Made by a program: the position numbers and the translations under genes. The notes beneath the pieces are model-generated. The model saw only the letters and a program-made list of their open reading frames with translations. It made no database searches and had not been told where the DNA came from. Source: a virus. From it: DNA of 39,895 nt. Position 1 is the first letter of the stretch, and the number at the start of each line of letters is the position of its first letter. Below are positions 6,214-12,537 of this stretch, one piece after another. The stretch covers positions 1-39,895 of IMG/VR virus record IMGVR_UViG_3300011432_000030; one strand, given 5' to 3'.

Positions 6214-6420
6214 CTACTTTTGCAAAGTCTCCTTAATAACCCGGCCCAGTTCGGCCCGGACAGGTTTGGGCAATTTTGGGATCCAATGGCGAAGCGAATC
6301 GCGCCAGACCAAGCTGTAATTGAGCCAGCGTATGTCGTGTGCTTCACGATAAGACTTAATCCAGAAAGCGAATGACATGGCTTCTCGGGTCAATACGTCT
6401 TGAGCAAGGATGGTTCTCAC
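6214..6420 (-). CDS. Small unknown protein
   Basis: The 68-residue product is rich in Trp and Arg (WLNYSLVWRDSLRHWIPKLPKPVRAELGRVI) with an amphipathic helical C-terminus. ATG 6420 overlaps the stop of the HNH gene by ATGA, which supports the start and real coding. There is no recognisable domain. The gene appears to be a member of the coupled early operon. Confidence 0.5.
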   Translation of the reverse strand: MRTILAQDVLTREAMSFAFWIKSYREAHDIRWLNYSLVWRDSLRHWIPKLPKPVRAELGRVIKETLQK

Positions 6421-6815
6421 AAATCGCCTTTCTGTATGTCCAAGTCCAAATCAGCCCGGTCCAGCACAGTCCGTTCGTGTGCTTCCTCGGGCGATTCGGG
6501 CAGGGGTTCTGGGTCGTTCCAGGAGCCTTTAGGACCGAACAGGCCAAGTTTGGTGGCATGGTCAACGTTGCTGTGTGTCCATTGGTGGTGATCCCGGCAC
6601 AACACAAACCAATGGCGGGTATCAGTTAGAAGCGACCCCGCCTTGCCCCTAGAATGGTGGATTTCTGTGGCCATGTTCCAACAGCCCAAGAATTGACATA
6701 TCGGGAACATCTCGCCAAACGTGTCCATAAGCCACTTCTTCTTGACCCTGGCATACTCCGCGTTCCGCCTGGCTTGGCGTCGGGATACTCTCTTTATGGG
6801 TTTGCGGGGAGTCAT
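6417..6815 (-). CDS. HNH-type nuclease domain protein
   Basis: The ATG at 6815 overlaps the methylase stop (CGATGA) and yields 132 residues. A basic N-terminus (PRKPIKRVSRRQARRNAEYARVKKKW) precedes CQFLGC, then EIHHSRGKAGSLL, and HWFVLCRDHHQWTH, the expected His-His...Cys-x-x-His-His arrangement of the HNH/ββα-metal nuclease fold. Phage proteins of this length are usually annotated as HNH endonucleases and can act in recombination, like NinG, or packaging. Here it follows a DNA methylase in an early operon. Enzyme activity is inferred. Confidence 0.75.
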   Translation of the reverse strand: MTPRKPIKRVSRRQARRNAEYARVKKKWLMDTFGEMFPICQFLGCWNMATEIHHSRGKAGSLLTDTRHWFVLCRDHHQWTHSNVDHATKLGLFGPKGSWNDPEPLPESPEEAHERTVLDRADLDLDIQKGDL

Positions 6816-7333
6816 CGAAGCCACCGTATTTCAGCGAGGCATATTGTGTCATTGTGTGCGCCTCCATGATTCACAAGCATGGTTTCTAATGGCTCAAACC
6901 CTCGCCTCCGGCCCATGCCTGCACTGTTCCAACCAAAAGAAAGCACAATACCACCAACGCAAATTAAAGACGCGAGAGCATCCCTGACCCGTGAATATAA
7001 CCGCGCATTTTGGGTGTCCTCTCTCGTTGCCGCTTTTCCAAAAGACCCATAACATTCTGTGATTTGCGTGGGAGAATAAGGAGGGTCAAAAATCCCCAGG
7101 TCTGCCAATACAAGACGCGCTCTCATCAAATTGCAAAACCACTCGGCATCCATGTGATATTCAGCCTCTGTTTGGGGGTTGATATCATTGGTATAGGTTG
7201 CCCAGCGTCTGTTCCTAGCAAATGAATCAATGGAAACACTGGATTCCCGTATATACTTTTGAACGAACTGGCCTATTGGATGGCAATCAAATGTGTCCGG
7301 TGTGGGCATCCCCCATTTTCTGGAAAATATCAT
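6812..7333 (-). CDS. DNA adenine methyltransferase-like protein (DPPY)
   Basis: The 173-residue protein begins MIFSRKWGMPTPDTF and carries IDSFARN (about 35-41, an AdoMet-binding motif I variant), NPQTEAEYHMDA, and IFDPPYSPTQITECY with the catalytic DPPY at 83-86, then GGIVLSFGWNSAGMG and ending NHGGAHNDTICLAEIRW. This is the layout of short phage N6-adenine methylase-like proteins. It probably transfers a methyl group to adenine in DNA, protecting phage DNA from host restriction or marking it. No partner endonuclease of restriction type is next to it; the HNH gene downstream is a candidate only by position. ATGA couples it to the coiled-coil gene. Confidence 0.85.
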   Translation of the reverse strand: MIFSRKWGMPTPDTFDCHPIGQFVQKYIRESSVSIDSFARNRRWATYTNDINPQTEAEYHMDAEWFCNLMRARLVLADLGIFDPPYSPTQITECYGSFGKAATREDTQNARLYSRVRDALASLICVGGIVLSFGWNSAGMGRRRGFEPLETMLVNHGGAHNDTICLAEIRWLR

Positions 7334-8058
7334 ACCTCCACCACCTTCTGATTCAGCCTCACATCAGCCTTGATATGGGGCTTGGCCACGATACCAGCCA
7401 CCTTGACCCCGTCCCGGAGCAGGTTTTTAATCTCTCCAATTAATGGGGTGACTTTGACACAGTGAGAATGCGACCGAACCAAGGCCCAAATATCTGTGAC
7501 GGTTATGTCCCAATCCTGTGTGATTCGTTGACCTTCAGCCCGGTTAACTTCGACTATGGGCAGATTGGCTGAGCGTTCGGAATATTCCTGATCTATCGCG
7601 TCCAGTTCATCATGTGACTTAGCCTCAGCCCGGGCCTGTATCCGTTTCCGTTCCAATTCTTCCAAATCCTTGAGCCGAGCCATCTCAGCCGCTCTTGCTT
7701 TGGCTTGTTCAAGGGTTTGATAATCCCCGACCATAGTTGATATCACCGTCAGCTGTTGTTCGGCTTCCATTAGGAACGCATCTCGAACCGCCCAGAGCCG
7801 CTTCCTGTAATCGTTGGCTCGGTCAACCTCGGCCTGGATGCTCTTTTTTGTTGATGTGATTATATCCTTTAAATGCGCCTGAGCGCGCACAGCTTGAGCC
7901 TGCTCCATCGGGTTCGTGACCTGCTCGATTGTTTCGGCCAGCGTTAGTGCTTGGTTCAGAAGTTGAACCGCATTTGGGGTAAACGACACTGAGTCTTTGA
8001 CTGAAACAATCAGCGCGCCGCCGTCCGGGGCTGATTCGAATAGTTGGTTAATGTTCAT
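7330..8058 (-). CDS. Coiled-coil phage protein
   Basis: The 242-residue product has a long charged helical centre (about residues 55-165, with EQAKARAAEMARLKDLEELERKRIQARAEAK) flanked by an N-terminal segment and a C-terminal strand-containing domain (QDWDITVTDIWALV...IKADVRLNQKVVEV). This layout is seen in uncharacterised phage proteins placed next to single-strand-binding or recombination genes (DUF1351-like, by eye). Here it sits between a DNA methylase and an SSB-like cluster and is coupled on both sides. Its biochemical role is not known. Confidence 0.65.
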   Translation of the reverse strand: MNINQLFESAPDGGALIVSVKDSVSFTPNAVQLLNQALTLAETIEQVTNPMEQAQAVRAQAHLKDIITSTKKSIQAEVDRANDYRKRLWAVRDAFLMEAEQQLTVISTMVGDYQTLEQAKARAAEMARLKDLEELERKRIQARAEAKSHDELDAIDQEYSERSANLPIVEVNRAEGQRITQDWDITVTDIWALVRSHSHCVKVTPLIGEIKNLLRDGVKVAGIVAKPHIKADVRLNQKVVEV

Positions 8059-8402
8059 TCTGGTAAGTGCTGTTTCTCCCGGTCGATTATGGCTTCCATT
8101 TTCCGGGTATAGTAAGACTCAAACAATTCTTCCTGGGGTTTCTCATGCTCAAACCGTCTATAGAGCACGGCCCTCAACCGTTGCGATGGGGTCTTGAAGC
8201 CCAACACAGCTTTCACTGTGACCAATTCTTCGGCTGGGTCTGAATGCGGTTGGATAAGCACGGTCAGATTGTGATTCATTAACTCCATGAACGTGGCCTT
8301 TTCTGTCGCGGTCAACTCCGGGGTTGACATGCCCAAACTCATCGAACCATCCATCTTTGCGCTAGCCCGGGTCAGTTGCATGGTGGTTTGGATGGCTTTC
8401 AT
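8055..8402 (-). CDS. Conserved phage protein near SSB, unknown
   Basis: The start at 8402 is fixed by the ATGA overlap with the Ala-rich gene; the longer open frame reaching 8525 is only a shadow of that gene's GCC-rich repeat. The 115-residue protein reads MKAIQTTMQLTRASAKMDGSMSL and has TATEKATFMELMNHNLTVLIQP and KTPSQRLRAVLYRRFEHEKPQEELFESYYTRKMEAIID. I recall this pattern as a family of short phage proteins often encoded beside recombination or SSB genes. No catalytic residues are apparent. Confidence 0.7.
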   Translation of the reverse strand: MKAIQTTMQLTRASAKMDGSMSLGMSTPELTATEKATFMELMNHNLTVLIQPHSDPAEELVTVKAVLGFKTPSQRLRAVLYRRFEHEKPQEELFESYYTRKMEAIIDREKQHLPE

Positions 8403-8911
8403 TTCTTGAACGGATTTATCAGGGTGCGCAATTTGTCGGCCTGCCATTTGTTTTCCGCCGCCTCTGCCGCCGCCCATGCCGCCGACCATGCCGCCGAAAA
8501 TGTCTGCGCCTCTGCCGCCGCCCATGCCGCCGACCCTGCCGCCGACTCCGCCGCCTCCGCCGCCTCCGCCGCCGCCCTTGCCGCCGCCGGGTTATCAATC
8601 AGCGTCCGCGCAAACTCTATTGCTTGCCGTGGCCGTTTATCGTTTGGGTATTTATCCTCGAACAGGTGCAGTGTATGTTCCGCGCAGGCCACAGCAAATT
8701 GTCGGGCAGTCCGTTCATCAATGATTCCGAATTTCTTCAGCGCCCAGACCATCCACTCCACGTTCTCACACTTGTCCCACATCGTCTTGAGCGTCTTGTG
8801 TTTTTTGATAAACGCACGGCCTTCATCGCATGGACTTAAGTCTAGTAAAGCTTTCTTGGTTAGTTTAGTTTTCATCGGAACATATCTCGGTTTAAGGTCT
8901 TTCAGGTTCAT
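8399..8911 (-). CDS. Ala-rich repeat protein, Imm5-like N-terminus possible
   Basis: The first ~110 residues contain LSPCDEGRAFIKKH, a WDKCENVEWMVWALKKFG segment, RTARQFAVACAEHTLHLFED and RPRQAIEFARTLI. This order resembles a family annotated as putative immunity proteins (Imm5-like) in actinobacteria and phages. From ~110 on, about 40 residues of near-pure alanine helix follow (AAAEAAEAAESAAGSAAWAAAEA), encoded by GCC/GGC-rich triplet repeats at 8455-8590. The start overlaps the SSB-like stop by one base (TGATG). Function unknown; the repeat length may vary between relatives. Confidence 0.65.
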   Translation of the reverse strand: MNLKDLKPRYVPMKTKLTKKALLDLSPCDEGRAFIKKHKTLKTMWDKCENVEWMVWALKKFGIIDERTARQFAVACAEHTLHLFEDKYPNDKRPRQAIEFARTLIDNPAAARAAAEAAEAAESAAGSAAWAAAEAQTFSAAWSAAWAAAEAAENKWQADKLRTLINPFKK

Positions 8912-9348
8912 CAGAACGGTACGTCGTCGTCTGGCGGTTCGGGCTCAAGCGGGGATGGCGCTGGTGTGGCCGCAGGTTTCTGTTGTTGCGCAGTAGCAGC
9001 CTTGCCACGCGGCGCCCTGACCCGAATTCCGCCCACGAGCTTGCCTTGATATGGGACGTTCGGGTCATCATATAAAACTATTTGCTGCCCCCTCCAGTTA
9101 TCTGTTTCCGAGATGTCGTCCATGGGCATGCCTCGGCTTGCCAGGATGGATATGATAATATCCTTGTTGGTCTTGTTTAAAACCAGGGGCCTTTCTACAC
9201 CTGTGAACGAAATGCACACCTTTAACTCTTCTGGTGCGCCCTCTTTGGCCACGTTCTCATGAAATACATCTTCGATAGTAGCCAGCACCCCAGAGCCTAC
9301 ATCTGCCCGGGTCAAGAACTTGCTTTGTGTTAGTTTGCTAATGTGCAT
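8911..9348 (-). CDS. Single-stranded DNA-binding-like phage protein
   Basis: The 145-residue protein has a strand-rich N-terminal domain (~1-110; LTQSKFLTRADVGSGVL, ISFTGVERPLVLNKTN, NWRGQQIVLYDDP, GIRVRAP), a proline/glutamine-rich linker and an acidic tip ending PPDDDVPF. An OB-like domain with a flexible linker and an acidic DDxxPF tip is the hallmark of bacterial and phage SSBs, where the tip recruits replication and repair proteins. It should coat single-stranded phage DNA during replication or recombination. ATG 9348 follows a purine run (AGAGAGAAATT). The sequence is not classical E. coli SSB-like, so the fold is inferred. Confidence 0.75.
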   Translation of the reverse strand: MHISKLTQSKFLTRADVGSGVLATIEDVFHENVAKEGAPEELKVCISFTGVERPLVLNKTNKDIIISILASRGMPMDDISETDNWRGQQIVLYDDPNVPYQGKLVGGIRVRAPRGKAATAQQQKPAATPAPSPLEPEPPDDDVPF

Positions 9349-9387
9349 AATTTCTCTCTCTGTTTATTCCCCGGGGCGCAGGTGTCC

Positions 9388-9627
9388 TCAGTCATGTCGG
9401 GACACAATCACTCCGCGATCGGGCGTAGGCTGCGCCCCGGGTAAAGTCTTTAAGGATTTGTAACGTTCTATCCAGATCCGGTCCTCGGCCCGCTTCTGTT
9501 TGGCATGGGCTGGGCAATATCCATGTGACGGGTTTGAAGTATCTGCAGGCGGGTCCACGATTGCATTTGCGGTGTACCAGACCTTGCAGATGCAGCATTG
9601 CCAAATGGGGTCTATCACGGGGTTCAT
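9388..9627 (-). CDS. Zinc-finger-like small protein
   Basis: ATG 9627 overlaps the upstream stop (ATGA, 9624-9627), giving 79 residues. WQCCICKVWYTANAIV and GYCPAHAKQKR supply CxxC plus CxxH, a likely zinc-binding finger. The C-terminus is basic and unstructured. It forms a coupled set with a second Cys-rich protein and a tiny membrane protein upstream. No specific family is recognised. Confidence 0.6.
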   Translation of the reverse strand: MNPVIDPIWQCCICKVWYTANAIVDPPADTSNPSHGYCPAHAKQKRAEDRIWIERYKSLKTLPGAQPTPDRGVIVSRHD

Positions 9628-9824
9628 AATCCTTGCCCCACTTCTCCGGTAATGATCAGTTCGATACAGGCGATGCATTTCTCAGTGTGGATTTCAAATC
9701 GGGTTTCGTCGCATTCACACTTGTAGTCAGATGGGATGCCGAGATCGAATCCGCCATCTTCGCGCCGATACACATTGAACCAGCGCGTAAACTCGAATCG
9801 TTGTGGTGTGGTTTCGGCGTTCAT
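9624..9824 (-). CDS. Small Cys-rich protein
   Basis: This 66-residue protein has a strand-rich N-terminal half (RFEFTRWFNVYRREDGGFDLGI) followed by YKCECDETRFEIHTEKCIAC, two CxC/CxxC pairs that could bind zinc. GAGGAGTT sits right before the ATG at 9824. It is coupled to neighbours on both sides. Function unknown. Confidence 0.6.
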   Translation of the reverse strand: MNAETTPQRFEFTRWFNVYRREDGGFDLGIPSDYKCECDETRFEIHTEKCIACIELIITGEVGQGL

Positions 9825-9904
9825 AACTCCTCACTGGTCCACCACACACCGAACATCCACAGAACAGCTAATATGGCAAAGGCCATCGGGATTGTGATAA
9901 TCAT
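9821..9904 (-). CDS. Tiny membrane peptide, 27 residues
   Basis: ATG 9904 follows GAAAGGCAACCC, a plausible ribosome binding site, and the stop overlaps the next start (TTATGA). The 27-residue product is almost all hydrophobic (MIITIPMAFAILAVLWMFGVWW, then TSEEL), a single membrane segment with an acidic tail. Exact coupling and SD support make it likely to be translated. Function unknown. Confidence 0.5.
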   Translation of the reverse strand: MIITIPMAFAILAVLWMFGVWWTSEEL

Positions 9905-9930
9905 GGGTTGCCTTTCATTTAGTTAAATCA

Positions 9931-9993
9931 AGCGCCGCGCAGGTTGAGACTCCGACCAAACTGGGGGCTGTTCCGGTCGGCCGGCGCGGTGCT
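9931..9993. promoter_or_regulatory. Large nested hairpin
   Basis: AGCGCCGCGC (9931-9940) pairs with GCGCGGTGCT (9984-9993) over 10 positions with one G-T pair, and inside it CCGACC (9952-9957) pairs with GGTCGG (9975-9980). It separates the gene ending at 10005 from the tiny membrane gene. On the minus strand it is followed by TGATTTAACT, which is only weakly U-rich, so it may be an attenuator, processing site or 5' stabiliser rather than a strong terminator. Confidence 0.5.
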
Positions 9994-10004
9994 GTAGAGT
10001 GGGT

Positions 10005-10355
10005 TCATTGTTGTGAAAGCCTTATTGGTTCATTCCGTAAAAAGTTGCGTCGCCAAACCGCTACCACCCTTGCGTGAGTCGATGGAATGGCGGATTTGCG
10101 ATAACCAACCCGCCTTATGGCTCCAGTCTTGGCAACGGCACAGATAGCAGCACCCCAGGCATTGGGAGATTTTGGTGACGGCAACCCAATCGCACGGCAG
10201 GCAATTCTCACATCGTCGTTGGTGAATTCTCCGCTTAGCGACAGGATTACAGCCCGCACCGTGTCTTTCCATTCGGGGTTGTTCGCTGTCACTAACGCCA
10301 TGCCCGCCGCTTTGGCAGCCTCGCCAGAGAACAAATCAAGCTCCATGGATTTCAT
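10005..10355 (-). CDS. Conserved phage protein, possibly DNA-binding
   Basis: The 116-residue protein MKSMELDLFSGEAAKAAGMALV... contains WKDTVRAVILSLSGEFTNDDVRIACRAIGLPSP, then WGAAICAVAKTGAIRRVGYRKS and AVWRRN, an arrangement resembling winged-helix-like small phage proteins in which a G-F-T-x-D-D-x-R segment precedes a P-P/SP turn. It is coupled by ATGA to a ribbon-helix-helix gene upstream. It may be a regulator or replication accessory factor; confidence in function is low. Confidence 0.6.
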   Translation of the reverse strand: MKSMELDLFSGEAAKAAGMALVTANNPEWKDTVRAVILSLSGEFTNDDVRIACRAIGLPSPKSPNAWGAAICAVAKTGAIRRVGYRKSAIPSTHARVVAVWRRNFLRNEPIRLSQQ

Positions 10356-10522
10356 AGCGGGTTAAGCTTCAGCCGGTGGTCGCGCTTCAGGCTCATATAG
10401 TGAGCGAAGGCTATTTCGATAATTCTGGTTTTGGTGCGGTTGGTTTCAGCCGCCTCTTTGGTCAATAAAACAACGGTTTTTGGCGGGAATCTGAACTGTT
10501 GCAATCGCCTGTTTTGCTTCAT
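10352..10522 (-). CDS. Ribbon-helix-helix-type small regulator
   Basis: A 56-codon gene runs from ATG 10522 to a TGA overlapping the next start (CTATGA). The product has RFPPKTVVLLTKEAAETNRTKTRIIEIAFAHYM, that is a short strand, a helix, the T-x-K/R-S/T turn and a second helix, as in Arc/MetJ-fold proteins. It is the first gene of the leftward operon and diverges from the rightward RHH genes, so it is a good candidate to bind the half-sites at 10533-10592. No strong SD is seen. Confidence 0.6.
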   Translation of the reverse strand: MKQNRRLQQFRFPPKTVVLLTKEAAETNRTKTRIIEIAFAHYMSLKRDHRLKLNPL

Positions 10523-10532
10523 TGGGCAAAGA

Positions 10533-10592
10533 GTAGTTACGTGTTACTACACATGCAAGCATTATTTGTGGAAAAGTGTTGCCCGTAACTAC
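10533..10592. promoter_or_regulatory. Divergent control region with GTAGTWAC half-sites
   Basis: GTAGTTAC (10533-10540), GTTACTAC (10543-10550, the inverse GTAGTAAC) and GTAACTAC (10585-10592, the inverse GTAGTTAC) are three copies of one 8-base half-site in both orientations, between the leftward start at 10522 and the rightward start at 10634. RHH proteins bind such short repeated half-sites as dimers. This should be the switch between the leftward early operon and the rightward block. Confidence 0.55.
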
Positions 10593-10633
10593 AAACCCTG
10601 CTATTGTCCCCGCCAATGCTAGGTTTTTTAGAT

Positions 10634-10864
10634 ATGGCAAAAAGGAAGAGCAAGCAACTTTCGACCTTCCGATTTACCCGGCAAATCAGGGCAGCGCTTA
10701 AAATCCAGGCCGCGGCGGACGGGCTTTCACAAGGTGCGCTTTTGGAGCGTGCCTTCTTGTTGTACCGGTCAGAGGTAAGTCGTCAGACGAAAGAGCAGCG
10801 CGAAGCTTTGGCCTTGGAGGCCGAGCGTCGTTTCGCAAATATAGCGCAAGACAAGCCAGAATAA
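10634..10864 (+). CDS. RHH-like small regulator (76 residues)
   Basis: I chose ATG 10634 over the TTG at 10604 because MAKRKSKQLSTFRFTRQIRAALKIQAAADGLSQGALLERAFLLYR is a normal RHH start: a strand (STFRF), helix A, the turn GLSQGAL and helix B. The C-terminus is Glu/Arg-rich helical. It opens the short rightward block and is divergent from the leftward RHH gene. It probably binds the half-sites in the intergenic region and may repress its own promoter. Confidence 0.65.
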   Translation: MAKRKSKQLSTFRFTRQIRAALKIQAAADGLSQGALLERAFLLYRSEVSRQTKEQREALALEAERRFANIAQDKPE

Positions 10865-10897
10865 ACGTGTGGTCAACTTTCATGGGAAGGGGATACT

Positions 10898-11134
10898 GTG
10901 ATAACGTTCGGTGATAAAAAAGCGGCCAAATCGACTCAGTTCAACTGCAGACTTGCTGTCGATGTGGTGAAGATGATCGAAAATGGGTGCCGTGAAACCG
11001 GCTTGTCGCAGAGCAAGTTTTTGAGCCTTTGTGTGCTGAAACAGTCCCACCAGATTCCCAGCCTGGTCAGGGACCTTCAACGTGCCGTTTGGAGCGTTGT
11101 CTCCAAGGACTCGGTAAACGGCACACTGAAGTAA
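10898..11134 (+). CDS. Second RHH-like small regulator
   Basis: The start is GTG 10898 behind GGAAGGGGATACT. The 78-residue product KSTQFNCRLAVDVVKMIENGCRETGLSQSKFLSLCVLK has the strand-helix-turn-helix order of RHH proteins, with GLSQSKFL as the turn. It lies 33 bases after the first RHH gene, suggesting cotranscription. Its last 50 bases contain a strong inverted repeat (11082-11124), so the end of the coding region and an RNA structure overlap. Confidence 0.6.
   Translation: MITFGDKKAAKSTQFNCRLAVDVVKMIENGCRETGLSQSKFLSLCVLKQSHQIPSLVRDLQRAVWSVVSKDSVNGTLK
11082..11124 (+). promoter_or_regulatory. 9-bp inverted repeat with inner stem, at gene end
   Basis: GTGCCGTTT (11082-11090) and AAACGGCAC (11116-11124) are perfect inverse copies, with GGAG/CTCC (11091-11094, 11101-11104) forming an inner stem. 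The element lies within the last codons of the second RHH gene. No T tract follows, so it is not a simple terminator; mRNA stabilisation or a protein binding site would fit. Confidence 0.4.
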
Positions 11135-11170
11135 GGCATTGACAGAGGAGAAAGCTTTCGCTGGGAAATT

Positions 11171-11236
11171 GCCCCACCCGTTCGCACAATGTTTGGAACA
11201 TTCAAGCACTTCGCGACTCAGAGTGGGGTAGGGGCA
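11171..11236 (+). promoter_or_regulatory. Nested structure before the secreted-protein gene
   Basis: The ~200 bases from 11135 to 11333 hold no gene but contain GCCCCACCC (11171-11179), which pairs with GGGTAGGGGC (11227-11236) with one bulged A, and inside it AATGTT-TGG-AACATT (11188-11202). ATTATAATTAC follows the structure, including TATAAT (11239-11244), but no matching -35 hexamer is seen upstream. An AAGGAG at 11248-11253 precedes only a short frame without ATG. The element may terminate transcription from the RHH genes or control the gene at 11334. Confidence 0.35.
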
Positions 11237-11333
11237 TTATAATTACAAGGAGAAATTACAATCGGAAGCAAAGTTATAGCACTAGTGGTTTTACTGACTT
11301 GACCACGGGCCAGCCTTCAGGCAAAAGGGGTCC

Positions 11334-11699
11334 ATGCGGTTTATCATATTGTTGTTGATGACTGTTTCGGCTTTGGCCCAACCCACACCAAAGAAGGCTG
11401 CCACGAACGATTTGTTCACGATCAGGTGCAAGGCTGACTCGGAACATAAATGGATCATGACCCGGCTTGCCGCGATTGATATTCAACTTGCGAAGTACAG
11501 GTCGAACACTACCAGGCTAACCACGCTTCAACATCTGAAAATGACTGCCGGTCAAAGCACAAAACCAGAAGAACAGGCGCGGAAACAATTGAATGCCGAG
11601 GCAAGCCCGATTGCAAAAGAACGAGCCGATTTAATGGTCAAGAAATTCCACGTCGAGGAACGGATCAGGGCTGGTCTGCCCAAACAGCCCGTTAAGTGA
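11334..11699 (+). CDS. Secreted small protein with signal peptide
   Basis: AAAAGGGG precedes ATG 11334. The first ~16-18 residues (MRFIILLLMTVSALAQ) form a classic Sec signal peptide with a likely cleavage after ALA. The mature ~105 residues are helical and charged (TRLAAIDIQLAKYR...TKPEEQARKQLNAEASPIAKERADLMVKKFHVEER). It should act in the periplasm or outside. The gene lies alone on the plus strand with convergent neighbours and could influence host envelope or superinfection; that is speculation. Confidence 0.6.
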   Translation: MRFIILLLMTVSALAQPTPKKAATNDLFTIRCKADSEHKWIMTRLAAIDIQLAKYRSNTTRLTTLQHLKMTAGQSTKPEEQARKQLNAEASPIAKERADLMVKKFHVEERIRAGLPKQPVK

Positions 11700-11702
11700 G
11701 CA

Positions 11703-11894
11703 CTACCGGGAACTGGTCACACCGGCCGAGGCTGAGGAATGGTTTGGTTGAGGGCTTCGCTTTTTCAGCTCTTGCCGAAGATCGAATAATCTCATGGCCC
11801 ATTGCGATTCAGCACGGTACGGCCTGCGAGTGAGCCGCTCGATTTCATCCCTGATTTGCGCGGTCTCCATTTTGCTGATTTCTTTCAGTTTCAT
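11703..11894 (-). CDS. Small helical protein
   Basis: The 63-residue product begins MKLKEISKMETAQIRDEIERLTRRPYRAESQWAM and has one long charged helix followed by a Ser/Pro-rich tail. It overlaps the end of the gene before it by about 50 bases, and the internal Met at residue 9 (11870) is an alternative start. Its stop lies 3 bases from the convergent secreted-protein gene. Function unknown. Confidence 0.45.
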   Translation of the reverse strand: MKLKEISKMETAQIRDEIERLTRRPYRAESQWAMRLFDLRQELKKRSPQPNHSSASAGVTSSR

Positions 11895-12078
11895 GTGTTA
11901 GTGAAATCCCAATGGTCGGTGCCGACACGAACCCTTTTGTGGATTCCCGTTCTTTCCGTTTCCGTTCCCTGGCCTTGACCATGGCCCGGGCCTGGGCCGG
12001 GGTTAGCTTCCGATGCTTCCGGACCTTACTCCCCAGACTGCCCCAGGCTTTGAATTGGGAAAGGGTGTACGTTTTCAT
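11845..12078 (-). CDS. Small basic protein
   Basis: The 77-residue protein has a strongly basic middle (KVRKHRKLTPAQARAMVKARERKRKERE) that suggests nucleic-acid binding, and a low-complexity tail. Its ATG at 12078 directly follows the stop of the 56-codon gene upstream (TGAATG). No family is recognised. The C-terminal part overlaps the following gene. Confidence 0.5.
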   Translation of the reverse strand: MKTYTLSQFKAWGSLGSKVRKHRKLTPAQARAMVKARERKRKERESTKGFVSAPTIGISLTHETERNQQNGDRANQG

Positions 12079-12249
12079 TCATCGGTTGCTCCACACGATG
12101 CAGCCGTTGAGTCTGGCAACCGACACCGGGACAAACCTGTCCGCTGGCTGTTGCCCAAGGTATTCACGTGCAGCTTTTATTGCCGCAACCTTCGATGCGT
12201 GGACGCTCACTTTCACTGTTCCATGCAGGACTTGGTATTTCGTTTTCAT
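12079..12249 (-). CDS. Small strand-rich protein, 56 residues
   Basis: This gene is too short for many ORF filters but its stop touches the next ATG exactly (TGAATG, 12076-12081). The product MKTKYQVLHGTVKVSVHASKVAAIKAAREYLGQ... has two predicted strands, a helix (ASKVAAIKAAREYL) and two more strands ending IVWSNR. It is the first gene after the operator-like dyad at 12260-12280. Function unknown. Confidence 0.55.
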   Translation of the reverse strand: MKTKYQVLHGTVKVSVHASKVAAIKAAREYLGQQPADRFVPVSVARLNGCIVWSNR

Positions 12250-12259
12250 GCCCAAATCC

Positions 12260-12280
12260 TATCATATCCCCGATACGATA
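12260..12280. promoter_or_regulatory. 21-bp operator-like near palindrome
   Basis: TATCATATC (12260-12268) and GATACGATA (12272-12280) match as inverse arms at 8 of 9 positions around CCC. On the minus strand the proximal arm contains TATGAT, a good -10 hexamer for the gene at 12249, so a repressor bound here would block it. No clear -35 is seen. The 84 bases 12250-12333 hold nothing else recognisable. Confidence 0.5.
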
Positions 12281-12333
12281 CAAGCATTATTTTCTGAACC
12301 CGGCCTAAGTGCTTGTCTGGTAATGAAATTTAG

Positions 12334-12537
12334 CTAGCGTTTCTTGCGTCGATAAGCAGCCACAACCCGGCCCAGGTGGTCCCTTTTTATGACCTTTTCC
12401 CATGCACCAGATTTGAGCTGTGCGTCGATGAACCCGTAAAGCATGTTCCGGCTTTTGGGCCAAACCTTCATGAGGTCAGCAACTGATTCGGCTTTTTGGT
12501 CCACCGCTATCTTTGGGAAATCATCAGATAAGCTCAA
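12334..12537 (-). CDS. Small conserved phage protein, possible HTH
   Basis: The 67-residue protein has ESVADLMKVWPKSRNMLYGFIDAQLKSGAWEKVIKRDHLGRVVAAYRRKKR, which resembles a winged-helix segment with a GAWEKV strand and a basic end. It is coupled to the exonuclease by ATGA (12534-12537). DNA binding is plausible from charge and fold pattern, but no family is assigned. Confidence 0.55.
   Translation of the reverse strand: MSLSDDFPKIAVDQKAESVADLMKVWPKSRNMLYGFIDAQLKSGAWEKVIKRDHLGRVVAAYRRKKR

Noticed and set aside
8376-8996. 206-residue plus-strand frame
   Set aside because: It is the opposite-strand shadow of the Ala-rich gene and SSB-like gene; the poly-Ala pattern comes from GCC triplets.
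10446-10640. 64-residue minus-strand frame
   Set aside because: It overlaps the RHH gene in another frame and covers the operator half-sites; no family or ribosome binding site.
11250-11325. Short frame after AAGGAG (ITIGSKVIALVVLLT)
   Set aside because: It resembles a truncated signal peptide but would need an ATT start and ends after 15 codons.
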